Assembly (NCBI RefSeq): GCF_904846215.1
Contig: NZ_CAJGZK010000007.1
Coordinates: 62,001 to 126,000 of the forward strand
Direction: 5' to 3'
Origin: Psychrobacter glacincola
GTDB lineage: Bacteria > Pseudomonadota > Gammaproteobacteria > Pseudomonadales > Moraxellaceae
DNA: 64,000 nucleotides
Below, piece by piece: positions 36,386 to 46,797 of the stretch; the stretch's first letter is position 1; each line of letters begins with the position of its first letter. The position numbers and the translations under genes are program-made. The notes under the pieces were generated by a model, which saw nothing but the letters and a program-made list of their open reading frames with translations, did no database searches and was not told the DNA's origin.

Positions 36386-37485
36386 TATGAAAAAATTTGT
36401 ATGGATGCTGATATGCGAGCTTGAACTTTCTCTTTTTTAGCAACACCATCATTGAGGTACTCGGTCGCTAGTGAAGAGTGTTCTCGAAGCTTTCTAAAAC
36501 GTAATTTCAGATCTTCTTCTGATAATTTTTCAAGTTTATCTATGTTTTGAGATATACCTGCTAAAAGAGCCTCTAATATTGAAACACCTATTCTTTCATC
36601 TTCATTAAGAATTTTTGTTGCTATTAACCCTACAGTTCTAGTAAAGTTTATGTTTTTACTGTTTAAGAAAGACTCAGTAGGGTTTCTATTAACTCTCATG
36701 TATTCATTCAAAAACTTAGATAAAATACCTTTATATGTAGATAGATTATCGTTGAACGCAAAATGTCTTAATATCATTTCAACATTTTTAAATCTTGAGT
36801 CATCTTTATCTTTTAACCTATTTATTGATCTCCAATGAGTATTTTCGTTTAACTCTTTTAAAAGAGTGTTAAAGGTACCACTAAATATACAGTTTCTTAT
36901 CTCTTGGTTGTTTAATTTAGTACCTCCAGTGTTAAGTCTATGAAATATAGTGAACAAATATTCCATATGTGATTTTTTACTATGGTCACATCTTAAAACG
37001 GTTACTGGTAGAGTCAGGTTCTCTAGTCTTTGATAAAGGATATGATCAACACTACTCTCATCTTTGAAGTGAGAGACTTTCTTACCAGCTAATTTCTTAT
37101 CAATATCATCAAGATCAGATAAGCGCCATGTTTTATCTTCTAAAAAACGAATAATGGCAGTCATTCGCTGTAGACCATCTATCACTTGCCATTTTTGGGT
37201 CTTAAAATCTAAACTAAAACACATGCTTGGTATAGGCAGCTGCTTTATTAATGAGTCAATAAATCTTGTTTGAGCGGGTGGGCTCCAAACTGAATTCCTT
37301 TGAAAGTCAGGTGTTATATTCAGTATGCCTTTGTCATACATTCGATATAAATCTGCACAAGAGCGCAGTTCATTATAGGCAATTATATCTGATGGTGGTT
37401 GCTGATCAGATTCATCTTCATAGAATAAGTTTTCTTCTTCTTTTTCTAATTCTAGTTCTAGATTTATCACTTCATCTATACTCAT
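36385..37485 (-). CDS. DUF262 (GmrS/ParB-like N-terminal) protein
   Basis: 366 residues. DUF262 hallmarks: DFQRNSVW (60-67) in place of the usual P-x-Y/F-Q-R...W, VIDGLQRMTAIIRFLE (101-116, the D-G-x-Q-R motif of the ParB/Srx-like fold) and FHRLNTGGTKLNNQEIRNCI (181-200). DUF262 proteins use nucleotide hydrolysis in GmrSD-type restriction. Here the C-terminal DUF1524 HNH nuclease is missing; the C-terminal half is helical and Lys/Glu/Leu-rich. The overlapping HEPN-like gene may supply the nuclease. Base composition is visibly AT-richer than neighbours and codons such as AGA, ATA and TTA are common, suggesting acquisition. Confidence 0.8.
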   Translation of the reverse strand: MSIDEVINLELELEKEEENLFYEDESDQQPPSDIIAYNELRSCADLYRMYDKGILNITPDFQRNSVWSPPAQTRFIDSLIKQLPIPSMCFSLDFKTQKWQVIDGLQRMTAIIRFLEDKTWRLSDLDDIDKKLAGKKVSHFKDESSVDHILYQRLENLTLPVTVLRCDHSKKSHMEYLFTIFHRLNTGGTKLNNQEIRNCIFSGTFNTLLKELNENTHWRSINRLKDKDDSRFKNVEMILRHFAFNDNLSTYKGILSKFLNEYMRVNRNPTESFLNSKNINFTRTVGLIATKILNEDERIGVSILEALLAGISQNIDKLEKLSEEDLKLRFRKLREHSSLATEYLNDGVAKKEKVQARISASIQIFS

Positions 37486-37560
37486 AAGTCATCTCAATTA
37501 AATTATAGCGTAAAGGTTTTGAATATATATAACCCACATTGTAATAGTATTTAGCTTTTG

Positions 37561-37590
37561 CATCTTAAAATTAATTTTTTCTTTAAGATG
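37561..37590. terminator. AT-rich hairpin after DUF72 gene
   Basis: Stem CATCTTAAA / TTTAAGATG, 12-base loop, between the DUF72 stop and the start of the DUF262 gene. It may end the DUF72 transcript or lie in the promoter region of the DUF262-HEPN pair; weak as a terminator. Confidence 0.4.
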
Positions 37591-37600
37591 GGTATTAATT

Positions 37601-38419
37601 TTACAACACCTCAAATCCAAACCTCCCCAACGCCTCCCTGAGCATCGCAATATTATAATATGCATGCGCATTGACCGTATTTTGAAAGAAGATATATAGC
37701 GTATCAAAATGCTGACGTTGATTAGCAATCGCTTGCGCCCAGTCCTGCATCTCTGTCTCGCTATAGCGATAATCATGACGATCAGCGGCGCTCATCGCAT
37801 CCCACCAGTTTAGATTATTGCCATGCATACGCAGATAGCCAGTGCGCTCGGTAAATATCAACCTTGACGGCGGTAAACCGCTGACTTTGGGATAATCGAC
37901 GCTGCACCAAATCAAACCTTGCTCGATAAAGCTGTCGACCACTTGCGGCGTATGCCAGCCGTTATGACGAAACTCGACGGCGAGTGGATAATCTTGAAAC
38001 CAACTGACAAGGTTTGCGAGATATAGACGATGCTCACGGGTACGGTCAAAGCCGTGCGGAAATTGTAATAATAGTGGCGCGAGCGCATTGGCTTCGATAA
38101 GTGGCGTGAGCGCAGTCAGGAATGCTTGGGCGTGATCGCTAGTGCCTTTACGTGCATGAGTAAAGTCTTGATGCAGCTTGACGGCAAATTTAAGCTGGCT
38201 ATCGGTTTGCACATAGGCTTTATTGACCATACCCGCAAAGGCTTTTTGTCCGATAGGCGCATAAAAAGTGCTATTGATTTCGACCGCGCCATAGTGTTTG
38301 GCGTACTCCCGTAAGAAGTCCGTTTTTTTGGTGCCAGTGGGATACAGCGTACCAAGCAAGTCGGTATCGCTATAGCCACCAGTGCCTAGATAAATACGCG
38401 GAGTAGGGGCACTATCCAT
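37601..38419 (-). CDS. DUF72 family protein
   Basis: 272 residues from ATG 38419 (AAGGG eight bases upstream; the frame opens with a GTG at 38428 that sits on the ribosome site). TIM-barrel-like DUF72 with YLGTGGYSD at the start, YGAVEINSTFYAPIGQ, FAVKLHQDFTH, LLLQFPHGFDR, VEFRHNGWH, YLRMHGNN and IFFQNTVNAHAYYNIAML. Biochemical function unknown. About 70 bases after ispA on the same strand. Confidence 0.92.
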   Translation of the reverse strand: MDSAPTPRIYLGTGGYSDTDLLGTLYPTGTKKTDFLREYAKHYGAVEINSTFYAPIGQKAFAGMVNKAYVQTDSQLKFAVKLHQDFTHARKGTSDHAQAFLTALTPLIEANALAPLLLQFPHGFDRTREHRLYLANLVSWFQDYPLAVEFRHNGWHTPQVVDSFIEQGLIWCSVDYPKVSGLPPSRLIFTERTGYLRMHGNNLNWWDAMSAADRHDYRYSETEMQDWAQAIANQRQHFDTLYIFFQNTVNAHAYYNIAMLREALGRFGFEVL

Positions 38420-38492
38420 GTTGACCACCCTTTGTTATTTTTACTGATTAAAAGATTGAGCGTGTTGTTTCTAAGCTTAATGCTTCTTTTGG

Positions 38493-39542
38493 CTATTTTT
38501 TACGCGCCCAGAGCCACTCGATGAGTGCCATTAGCGCATCATTGTCTGTGCTGTCGTCCAGCTCATCGCTGCTCAACTCACGACTATTTAATTCACGAGT
38601 AAGGGCGGCGCGTCCCTCATCAAACAGCGATTGCGCATAGTTGGTCGCCTTATCAACACCTATTAACTTCACATAGGTAGATTTATCTAACTTTTCATCA
38701 CTGCCGGCAGGTTTGCCAAGCGTATCGGTAGAGGTTGTTACGTCTAGAATATCGTCCTGTACTTGAAAGGCGAGACCGATATGCTGAGCACATTCTTGTA
38801 ATGCCATGCGCTGCGGAGCTGTTGCACCTGCACAGATACCACCCATCAGCATTGCCGCTTCAATTAATGCGCCCGTTTTATCACGGTGAATGGCTTCTAA
38901 ATCGTTTTGTGAGATACCAACAGTAGCTTCGGCATTGAGATCAAGCATTTGACCCGACACCATACGTCTGGCACGTGGGGCAAATATGGCAAATAACTGG
39001 CTTGCGATAGCTGAATCGAAAGGTGCAAAGGTTGGCATCTCGGCGGTCAGTACTTCAAAAGCCAGTGTCTGTAATACATCACCTGCGAGCAGTGCAGTCG
39101 CTTCTTCAAAGACGATATGCGCGGTTGGCTGACCACGGCGTAGCTCGTCATCGTCCATACACGGCAAGTCATCGTGCACCAACGAATAAGTATGCAGCAG
39201 CTCCACCGCCAATGCTGCACGGCGACACATATCATAATCTGAGTCGTTTTCTAACAAATCTTCCAAACCATCAGCGTCAGCCATGCTGTTTTTATTATCA
39301 GCCTCATTATGGCTATAAGTACTGGCAAAGGCGCTGGCGACCAATAGCGGACGTACCAATTTGCCAGTACCTGTCATTACATAACGGCAAGCGTCAAGCA
39401 GCGGACTTGGCAGCTCAGCATAAGCAAACAACACGTCGATATCTTTTGCTAATTGCGCGCGCACATCATGATGGAATTGCTCGGTGCTAATAAAGGGAAT
39501 AAAGCTAACAGGCATAATACTCGGCGTAGAAGAAACAGACAT
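38493..39542 (-). CDS. ispA: Farnesyl diphosphate synthase / polyprenyl synthetase
   Basis: Condenses IPP with DMAPP and GPP to farnesyl diphosphate. Start at 39542 (MSVSSTPS) because AAGG lies eight bases upstream. 349 residues versus ~300 usual. First Asp-rich motif DDLPCMDDDELRRG (~124-137), second QVQDDILDVT, plus GTGKLVRPLLV. The additional length is an acidic Asn/Asp/Glu-rich insert at ~76-105 (NEADNKNSMADADGLEDLLE) and a Ser/Glu/Asp-rich stretch near the C-terminus (ELNSRELSSDELDDSTDND). xseB and dxs are not adjacent here. Confidence 0.93.
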   Translation of the reverse strand: MSVSSTPSIMPVSFIPFISTEQFHHDVRAQLAKDIDVLFAYAELPSPLLDACRYVMTGTGKLVRPLLVASAFASTYSHNEADNKNSMADADGLEDLLENDSDYDMCRRAALAVELLHTYSLVHDDLPCMDDDELRRGQPTAHIVFEEATALLAGDVLQTLAFEVLTAEMPTFAPFDSAIASQLFAIFAPRARRMVSGQMLDLNAEATVGISQNDLEAIHRDKTGALIEAAMLMGGICAGATAPQRMALQECAQHIGLAFQVQDDILDVTTSTDTLGKPAGSDEKLDKSTYVKLIGVDKATNYAQSLFDEGRAALTRELNSRELSSDELDDSTDNDALMALIEWLWARKK

Positions 39543-39658
39543 AACCCAACCTTCTATCAGGTAAATAATAAGAATATCGTTAGTGTAACATGATAGATTA
39601 TATTCCTTATGCCACACCTATCATCCCTAATGTATTTTTTAAAGTTCTATATCAAAAA

Positions 39659-39802
39659 TATAGTCAGTCCTAAATAAAAGAAATACAAATAGTATCAATC
39701 ACTACCGGGGTTAATTTCTTTGCTTGCTGTGCCTACGCAGACAGAGGCTACGAACAATCAACCCTAGCAGTGCTGTACTCTTTTAAAAGTGGATCAACTA
39801 TA
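39659..39802. repeat. MITE-like hairpin element, type A
   Basis: TATAGTCAGTCCTAAATAAA ... AAAAGTGGATCAACTATA; this copy has both canonical type A ends. Arms CACTACCGGGGTTAATTTCT and AATCAACCCTAGCAGTGCTG pair imperfectly around core TGCTTGCTGTGCCTACGCAG. Confidence 0.92.
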
Positions 39803-40445
39803 TAAAGTGCGGTGTCAAAAACAGAAAGCTTAATATGAAAAACGGCATGAAATAATGCAACAAGCCCTCGTTACGTATTGGCGATTTAACTTAGCAGTTG
39901 AATATGTTTTGATAAGAGGCTGTATTTAGAGGTCAATCGCCACAGTCTAATTTAAATATACAAACAATCACTTAAGGGAGATTGGTAGTCAGGTAAAGGG
40001 CTGCTGGCGATTTAAGAGTGACTTGTGAGTATGGTATTAGCTTGTGACAGTCGGGGGCATAATCCCCTACACTAATTGGCGTGCAAATAGTCTGAAGACA
40101 ACACTGACGATGCTATTGTGCTTTTGAACACCGCATCTGATTGATAACGCTCAGTATTGAACCAAATTCCAATCAGCATCTACAACATCAGTACCCATAG
40201 CAGTACTATATAAATGAAGCGCCTTATCTATCGGTGCAATAAAGTTAGTACCGATAAATAGCAATGAGCGCTGGATAATAAAGATATCTTCACTGGTTAA
40301 TCTGTCATGTATTTATGGTTATGATACAGCAGGTTGGCAGTGCTATTACCTGTTTTACTAACAATAACCGGCTATATTTTTTAAACGTAGCTTTTCAGTT
40401 GTAAATTTTATCACACAGCCTTTATAACATAGCAAGGAGTTCCAC
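39803..40445. other. Long intergenic region upstream of fadB
   Basis: About 640 bases with no convincing reading frame. A small hairpin GGGGGCATAATCCCC is near 40054-40068. The fadB promoter must lie here; I found no clear FadR or other operator. Confidence 0.4.
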
Positions 40446-42605
40446 ATGGTATACCAAGGAAATCGCATTACGGTGACAATGCTAGAGGATGGCATCGCCA
40501 ACATGCAATACAACGCCGAAAATGAGAGCGTGAACAAGTTTGATACTGAGACCAATAAGCAGTTTGCTGAAGTCGTTAATGCGTTAGAAAAAGCGGATGA
40601 CATTAAAGGCTTAATTGTGACGTCAAGCAAAGGCGTGTTTATCGCTGGTGCGGACATCACAGAGTTTGTGGCTTCTTTTAAGCAATCAGAAGAAGAGATT
40701 AAAGAGTGGGTTATTAATATCAATGACGCCTTTAATCGCTTTGAAGATTTGCCATTTCCGAAAGTAGCTGCCATCAATGGTGCAGCGATGGGCGGTGGTT
40801 GTGAGATGACATTGGTTTGTGAATATCGTGTCATGAGCGACAAAGCGATCATCGGTCTACCAGAAACCCAACTGGGTATTTTCCCAGGTTTTGGTGGTAC
40901 GGTCCGTAGTACGCGTATCATCGGTATCGATAATGCGCTTGAGCTGATTGCAACGGGCGCACCTAAAAAGGCCCTTGACGCTTTAAAGCTAGGCTTGGTT
41001 GATGCGACTGTTGCTGCTGATGACTTGCAAGATGCTGCCATTGACTTGGTCAAAAAATGTATCTCAGGTGAGCTTGATTGGAAAGCGAAGCGTGAAGAGA
41101 AGCTGGTTCCTGTCAAATTGAATCAGCTTGAGCAAGCAATGGCGTTCAATAGTGCAAAAGGTATGATCTTTGCCAAAGCCAATCCTAAACAGTACCCTGC
41201 ACCAGCGCTTGCTATCGCGGCGATCGAAAAACACGTTAACTTACCACGTGATAAAGCGATTGAAGTAGAAGCCGCTGGTTTTGCAAAAGCGGCTAAAACC
41301 CCACAAGCAGAGAGCTTGGTTGGTTTGTTCTTAAGCGATCAGTTGGTTAAAAAGTTAGCCAAGCAACACAGCAAACAAGCACATGAAATCAATGAAGCTG
41401 CGGTACTTGGCGCAGGTATCATGGGCGGCGGTATCGCTTATCAAGCAGCTAGCAAAGGCTTGCCCATCATCATGAAAGACATCAAGTCTGAGCAATTAGA
41501 CCTTGGTATGAATGAGGCCAGCAAGTTACTTGGCAAAATGGTCGATCGCGGTAAGATGACCGCAACTAAAATGGGCGAAACCTTAAGCCGTATCCGTCCT
41601 ACTTTGAATTATGGTGATTTTGCTGAAACGGATATCGTTATCGAAGCAGTGGTAGAAAATCCAAACGTGAAGCGCGCGGTACTAAAAGAAGTTGAAGGCT
41701 TGGTAAAAGATGACTGTATCTTAGCCTCAAACACTTCAACGATCTCTATTACTTTCTTAGCTGAAGCACTTGAGCGTCCAGAAAACTTCGTCGGTATGCA
41801 TTTCTTTAACCCGGTAAGCCGTATGCCATTGGTTGAAGTCATTCGTGGTGAAAAGTCCTCTGAAGAAGCCATTTCTACTACGGTCGCCTTGGCTACTAAA
41901 ATGGGTAAAGTACCCGTTGTGGTTAATGATTGCCCAGGTTTCCTAGTAAACCGTGTGCTATTCCCATACTTTGGCGCGTTTGATTTGCTACTTAAGCAAG
42001 GCGCTGATTTTGCTCATGTCGATAAAGTCATGGAAAAATTTGGCTGGCCAATGGGTCCTGCATACTTAATCGACGTGGTTGGTTTAGATACCGGCGTACA
42101 CGGCGCAGAAGTGATGGCAGAAGGTTTCCCTGACCGCATGAAGCCTGATTATAAAGGCGCGATTGAGCTTTTATATGAAAACAAACGCTTAGGTCAGAAA
42201 AACGGCGTTGGTTTCTATAAGTACGAAACTGACAAGCGCGGCAAGCCAAAGAAAGTTGCTGATGAAGCAACTTATGAGCTATTAAAAGCCACCACTGATA
42301 GCGACAAGCAAACGTTTGAAGATCAAGCCATCATCGATCGCACCATGCTGGCTTTCTGTAATGAAACCGTACGCTGCCTAGAAGACAACATCGTCAGCAC
42401 GCCTAGTGAGGCTGATATGGCGATGATTATGGGCGTTGGCTTCCCGCCATTCCGCGGTGGACCTTGCCGTTATATCGACCAAATGGGTCTAGATAACTAC
42501 TTGGCACTGTGTGAAAAATATGCGCACCTTGGCAAAGCTTATGAAGCACCGCAAAAGATTCGCGATATGGTAGCAGCAGGCGAGACCTTTTACGCCACGG
42601 CGTAA
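40446..42605 (+). CDS. fadB: Fatty acid oxidation complex subunit alpha FadB
   Basis: Bifunctional enoyl-CoA hydratase/isomerase and 3-hydroxyacyl-CoA dehydrogenase. 719 residues. N-terminal crotonase domain with [25 protein letters not shown] and [17 protein letters not shown]-terminal dehydrogenase with Rossmann [18 protein letters not shown] (~310-327), catalytic His in [17 protein letters not shown] and two C-terminal helical domains ([12 protein letters not shown]). AAGGAG six bases before ATG. fadA follows after 143 bases; the complex is alpha2beta2. Confidence 0.97.
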   Translation: MVYQGNRITVTMLEDGIANMQYNAENESVNKFDTETNKQFAEVVNALEKADDIKGLIVTSSKGVFIAGADITEFVASFKQSEEEIKEWVININDAFNRFEDLPFPKVAAINGAAMGGGCEMTLVCEYRVMSDKAIIGLPETQLGIFPGFGGTVRSTRIIGIDNALELIATGAPKKALDALKLGLVDATVAADDLQDAAIDLVKKCISGELDWKAKREEKLVPVKLNQLEQAMAFNSAKGMIFAKANPKQYPAPALAIAAIEKHVNLPRDKAIEVEAAGFAKAAKTPQAESLVGLFLSDQLVKKLAKQHSKQAHEINEAAVLGAGIMGGGIAYQAASKGLPIIMKDIKSEQLDLGMNEASKLLGKMVDRGKMTATKMGETLSRIRPTLNYGDFAETDIVIEAVVENPNVKRAVLKEVEGLVKDDCILASNTSTISITFLAEALERPENFVGMHFFNPVSRMPLVEVIRGEKSSEEAISTTVALATKMGKVPVVVNDCPGFLVNRVLFPYFGAFDLLLKQGADFAHVDKVMEKFGWPMGPAYLIDVVGLDTGVHGAEVMAEGFPDRMKPDYKGAIELLYENKRLGQKNGVGFYKYETDKRGKPKKVADEATYELLKATTDSDKQTFEDQAIIDRTMLAFCNETVRCLEDNIVSTPSEADMAMIMGVGFPPFRGGPCRYIDQMGLDNYLALCEKYAHLGKAYEAPQKIRDMVAAGETFYATA

Positions 42606-42697
42606 TGGGCAGTCATGACTAGGATAAAGTGCAGTACACGTGCTCGATAAGATTACTGGTAATTTATTTATTATCAGTAACCTTCTAAATTAGATAG

Positions 42698-43921
<1,224 letters not shown>

Positions 43922-43965
43922 GCCTGTAATATTGCAATGATTTTAAAATAATTAATTGTTTTAAT

Positions 43966-43998
43966 AAAAACCCCTAGTCATCATGGCTAGGGGTTTTT
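43966..43998 (+). terminator. Rho-independent terminator for fadBA
   Basis: Stem AAAAACCCCTAG-TCA / TGG-CTAGGGGTTTTT around TCA, about 45 bases after fadA. Confidence 0.93.
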
Positions 43999-44032
43999 GC
44001 ATTTATGGATCATAGTGGTTTTATAAAACTTG

Positions 44033-45095
44033 GATTCAACATCGAAGTGCAACGCACCCGAAGCTAGATTTTACCTCAAGCGGTGTTCTAAACCCTAGCA
44101 CCTTTCTAGGTCGATTATTTAAACTATCTTCAATCGACTGAACTAAGCGCGTGCATAGGTTATCAAGACGCATCGACTTAGGTAGAAACTGACGAATTAA
44201 ACCATTGGTATTCTCATTCGTTCCACGCTCCCAAGAATGATAAGGCTGAGCAAAGTAAATATCAGCCTTCAACGCGGTTGCCATCGTTTCATGGTCAGAA
44301 AACTCTTTACCGTTGTCAAAGGTGATGCTTAACGCCTGTTCACCTTTTAGCATGCCAATACAAGCTTGTGTGACGGCTACTGCCTTGCGATTGGGTAGCG
44401 CTTTGATCTTAGTCTCTCGAGTCGTTCTATCTACTAAAGTAACCAGAACACCTTGATGTCCATGACCAACCACCGTATCTCCTTCATAATCGCCCATACG
44501 ACTGCGCGTATCAATGATACTTGGACGCTCAGTGATATCACAGCGGTTCGCTATCTTTCCACGCCTATCATTGCCTTGCAGATACCGTCTCTTATAACGC
44601 TTTTGACATCTGAGGGCGTTGTGTAGATCACCCCCTGCCTTTTTGTCAGTATAGATGCGTTGGTATATCGATTCATGGCTTGGGACCTCTTGCCAACCCA
44701 GCATTCTCAGTCGCCCTGTGATTTGCTCAGGTGAGCAGTGCTTGCTGAGTAGATGATCAATATAGCACCAGCCAAAGCGGCTGATCTGTGCGCTATTCAC
44801 AACTTTGCGCGCGTTTGCCAAACGATGGGCTTGTTTGGGGCGATAACCCCTTTGTCCCATGTTTCGCCTTATCTCTCGACTCACCGTTGATTTATGACAG
44901 CCAATAATTCTAGCTATTTCACTGAAACTCTTTTTAGCTTGCAATAGCGCTGATATTTGATATCTTTGCTCTTGGGTAAGATGTGTATAGTGTGTCATAA
45001 CGTTCTGATATGTAGGAGTTGAAGTTTGAAATGCAACACGGCACATCTTACTCTTCAACTCATTCTTTTAAAACGTTGCACTTCTTATTTGAATC
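44033..45095 (-). mobile_element. IS30-family insertion sequence
   Basis: About 1.06 kb bounded by imperfect inverted repeats: GATTCAACATCGAAGTGCAACG at the left, written as two parts GATTCAA and GAAGTGCAACG, and the complement of GATTCAA...GAAGTGCAACG at 45074-45095, 18 of 22 matching. One intact transposase. The exact ends and target duplication could not be fixed; the bases outside are ACTTG and TAGGA. It sits between the fadBA terminator and an isochorismatase-like gene, so no gene appears broken. Confidence 0.85.
44036..44998 (-). CDS. IS30-family transposase
   Basis: About 320 residues from MTHYTHLTQ at 44998; the frame is open to 45058. N-terminal HTH (LTQEQRYQISALLQA, then IARIIGCHKSTVSREIRRN) and a DDE integrase core: Asp in GDTVVGHGHQGVLVTLVDR, Asp in ITFDNGKEFSDH, Glu in WERGTNENTNGLIRQFLPK. 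Full length with no frameshift or stop, so likely functional. Codon use resembles the host. Confidence 0.95.
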   Translation of the reverse strand: MTHYTHLTQEQRYQISALLQAKKSFSEIARIIGCHKSTVSREIRRNMGQRGYRPKQAHRLANARKVVNSAQISRFGWCYIDHLLSKHCSPEQITGRLRMLGWQEVPSHESIYQRIYTDKKAGGDLHNALRCQKRYKRRYLQGNDRRGKIANRCDITERPSIIDTRSRMGDYEGDTVVGHGHQGVLVTLVDRTTRETKIKALPNRKAVAVTQACIGMLKGEQALSITFDNGKEFSDHETMATALKADIYFAQPYHSWERGTNENTNGLIRQFLPKSMRLDNLCTRLVQSIEDSLNNRPRKVLGFRTPLEVKSSFGCVALRC

Positions 45096-45251
45096 TAGGA
45101 AATAAAAAGGTCATAAGTTGTTACTATCGCTTATCTCCATTGACGCATTCAGCAAACTATGACTAAATGATAGAGGATTGAACGATGCTAATATCAACTA
45201 TAAAATGATAACAGCTTTTAATAATAAAATAAGCCGTACAAGGAGTGTGCT

Positions 45252-45827
45252 ATGTCCACCATGATTACTGATCGTACCTACCGTATTGACCGTGAAAATA
45301 CCCAAGCGATGATAATCGACGTCCAAGAACGTCTGACCCCGCATATTTATGACCATGAAAATATTATCAAAAAAATAACGACTTTGATTAAAGGACTGCA
45401 AGCGCTTGATATTCCAATTATGCTCAATGAGCAGTATAAAAAAGGCTTAGGCGAAACTTTACCTGAGATTTGTGAGTTATTAGAAGGTGATAATGCCAAA
45501 GGTTTTGAAAAAGTCACCTTTAGTGCCTGCGACAATGATGATTCATGGAATCATCTTGCCCAGCAGAATCGAAGCATTGTTTTATTATTCGGTGTAGAGG
45601 CGCATGTCTGCGTGCTACAAACAGCGCTTGATTTGCTTGATAATGGTATGCAGCCAGTCATTATTGGTGATGCGGTTGGTTCGCGTTTTCCCTATGATAA
45701 AAAGCAAGCGATTCGCCGTATTCGCCGTGCTGGTGGGGTGATTACGACGGTTGAAACCATTCTGTTTGAGCTATGCCGCAGTAGTCAAGACCCTGCGTTT
45801 AAAACCATTAGTAATTTGATTAAATAG
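45252..45827 (+). CDS. Isochorismatase-family cysteine hydrolase
   Basis: 191 residues with AAGGAGTGTGCT before the ATG. The catalytic triad region is visible: Asp in AMIIDVQERL, a central Lys in KVTFSACDN and Cys in VVLFGVEAHVCVLQTALDL-type stretch. Related proteins (YcaC-like) hydrolyse amides such as nicotinamide or unknown substrates. Substrate here unknown; cytoplasmic. Between an IS30 element and an HD-domain gene on the same strand. Confidence 0.9.
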   Translation: MSTMITDRTYRIDRENTQAMIIDVQERLTPHIYDHENIIKKITTLIKGLQALDIPIMLNEQYKKGLGETLPEICELLEGDNAKGFEKVTFSACDNDDSWNHLAQQNRSIVLLFGVEAHVCVLQTALDLLDNGMQPVIIGDAVGSRFPYDKKQAIRRIRRAGGVITTVETILFELCRSSQDPAFKTISNLIK

Positions 45828-45955
45828 TAGATGCAATAAAGGGTTGAGAATGAATGGCGAACTCTTAGCGTTGTTGTTTCAATCATTGTAAATTATTTTC
45901 GTAGATACAGCGCTTGATAAGACAGGCGCTGTATTGCATTTAACCAGAGAGAAAC

Positions 45956-46585
45956 ATGTCCTTAAACACGCCTATAACGCTGACCGACCCAACGCTTGCC
46001 TCAAACATTGATATAGATAATGTCACTCATTTCCTATTAGAGCTTGATGCTCTTAAACGGGTAAGTCGACGTAGCTATGTGACAGGCACCACTCGTTTAG
46101 AGAACTCTGCCGAACATTCTTGGCATTTAGCGATGGCATGTTGGTCAATCGCTGAATTATTCGATTTAGATGTCAATCATGAAAAATTGCTTAAGATGGC
46201 ACTGGTGCATGATTTGGGCGAGATTGATGCTGGTGATACTTTTTTATATGCCGATACTCGTATTGATGCGCACGTTGAAGAGCGGGCGGGCATTGTCCGC
46301 TTACAAAGCGAGTGTGGTAATGGCATTAAAGATTTAAATGAGATTTGGGAAGAGCAAGAGACGGGTAGTAGCAAAGAAACCCAGCTGCTAAAAGTGGTAG
46401 ATCGTCTATTACCGTTTTTGCTTAATTTGCATACCAATGGCAAAACGTGGACTGATTCTAACGTTACGCGGTCACAAGTGAGCGGGGCGCATATGTTTAT
46501 TAAAGACAGTTTTCCAAGTATCTATGATTGGTTAGCCGCGCAGATTGACTTTGCCACTCAGCAAGAATGGTTGATTAATGCGTAA
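45956..46585 (+). CDS. HD-domain hydrolase, 5'-deoxynucleotidase-like (YfbR type)
   Basis: 209 residues. HD-type metal ligands: His in NSAEHSWHLAM, the HD pair in LVHDLGEIDAGDTF and a later Asp in LKVVDRLLPFLLNL. This matches the HD_3/YfbR group, which dephosphorylates deoxynucleoside 5'-monophosphates in E. coli; activity here is inferred. N-terminal ~25 residues (ITLTDPTLASNIDIDN) are not conserved. GAGAG lies before the ATG. A hairpin element follows after ~50 bases. Confidence 0.85.
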   Translation: MSLNTPITLTDPTLASNIDIDNVTHFLLELDALKRVSRRSYVTGTTRLENSAEHSWHLAMACWSIAELFDLDVNHEKLLKMALVHDLGEIDAGDTFLYADTRIDAHVEERAGIVRLQSECGNGIKDLNEIWEEQETGSSKETQLLKVVDRLLPFLLNLHTNGKTWTDSNVTRSQVSGAHMFIKDSFPSIYDWLAAQIDFATQQEWLINA

Positions 46586-46638
46586 ATTTATACCAGTATC
46601 GCCTTGCTAAAAACCTATCTCTTTTAGGTTGAACTGAC

Positions 46639-46776
46639 TATAGTCAGTGAAAAGTAATATCGATACATTACGCACTGCGGGTATTAGTTTTTCTTGCTTG
46701 CTGTGCCTACGCAGACAGAGGCTACAAAAAATTTATACCCGCAGTACCGTAGCGTTTTTAGGATATTTTGACTATA
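46639..46776. repeat. MITE-like hairpin element, type B
   Basis: TATAGTCAGTGAAAAGTAAT ... GGATATTTTGACTATA. Arms CACTGCGGGTATTAGTTTTT / AAAAATTTATACCCGCAGTA. Core CTTGCTTGCTGTGCCTACGC. The bases immediately before it, TTGAACTGACTATA, equal the right end of the outer element at 2909-3190, suggesting a second, mostly lost copy. Confidence 0.92.
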
Positions 46777-46797
46777 TCATGTGAAGTAAAGAAAATG

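Noticed and set aside
36385-37485. Complete GmrSD type IV restriction enzyme
   Set aside because: DUF262 is present but the DUF1524 HNH domain is absent from this protein and from its neighbour.
40358-41116. Antisense frame of ~250 codons over the fadB 5' end
   Set aside because: Ser/Ala/Thr-rich shadow of the fadB coding strand with no recognisable domain.
44033-45095. IS30 element disrupting a gene
   Set aside because: Flanks are intergenic: a fadBA terminator on one side and the upstream region of an intact gene on the other.
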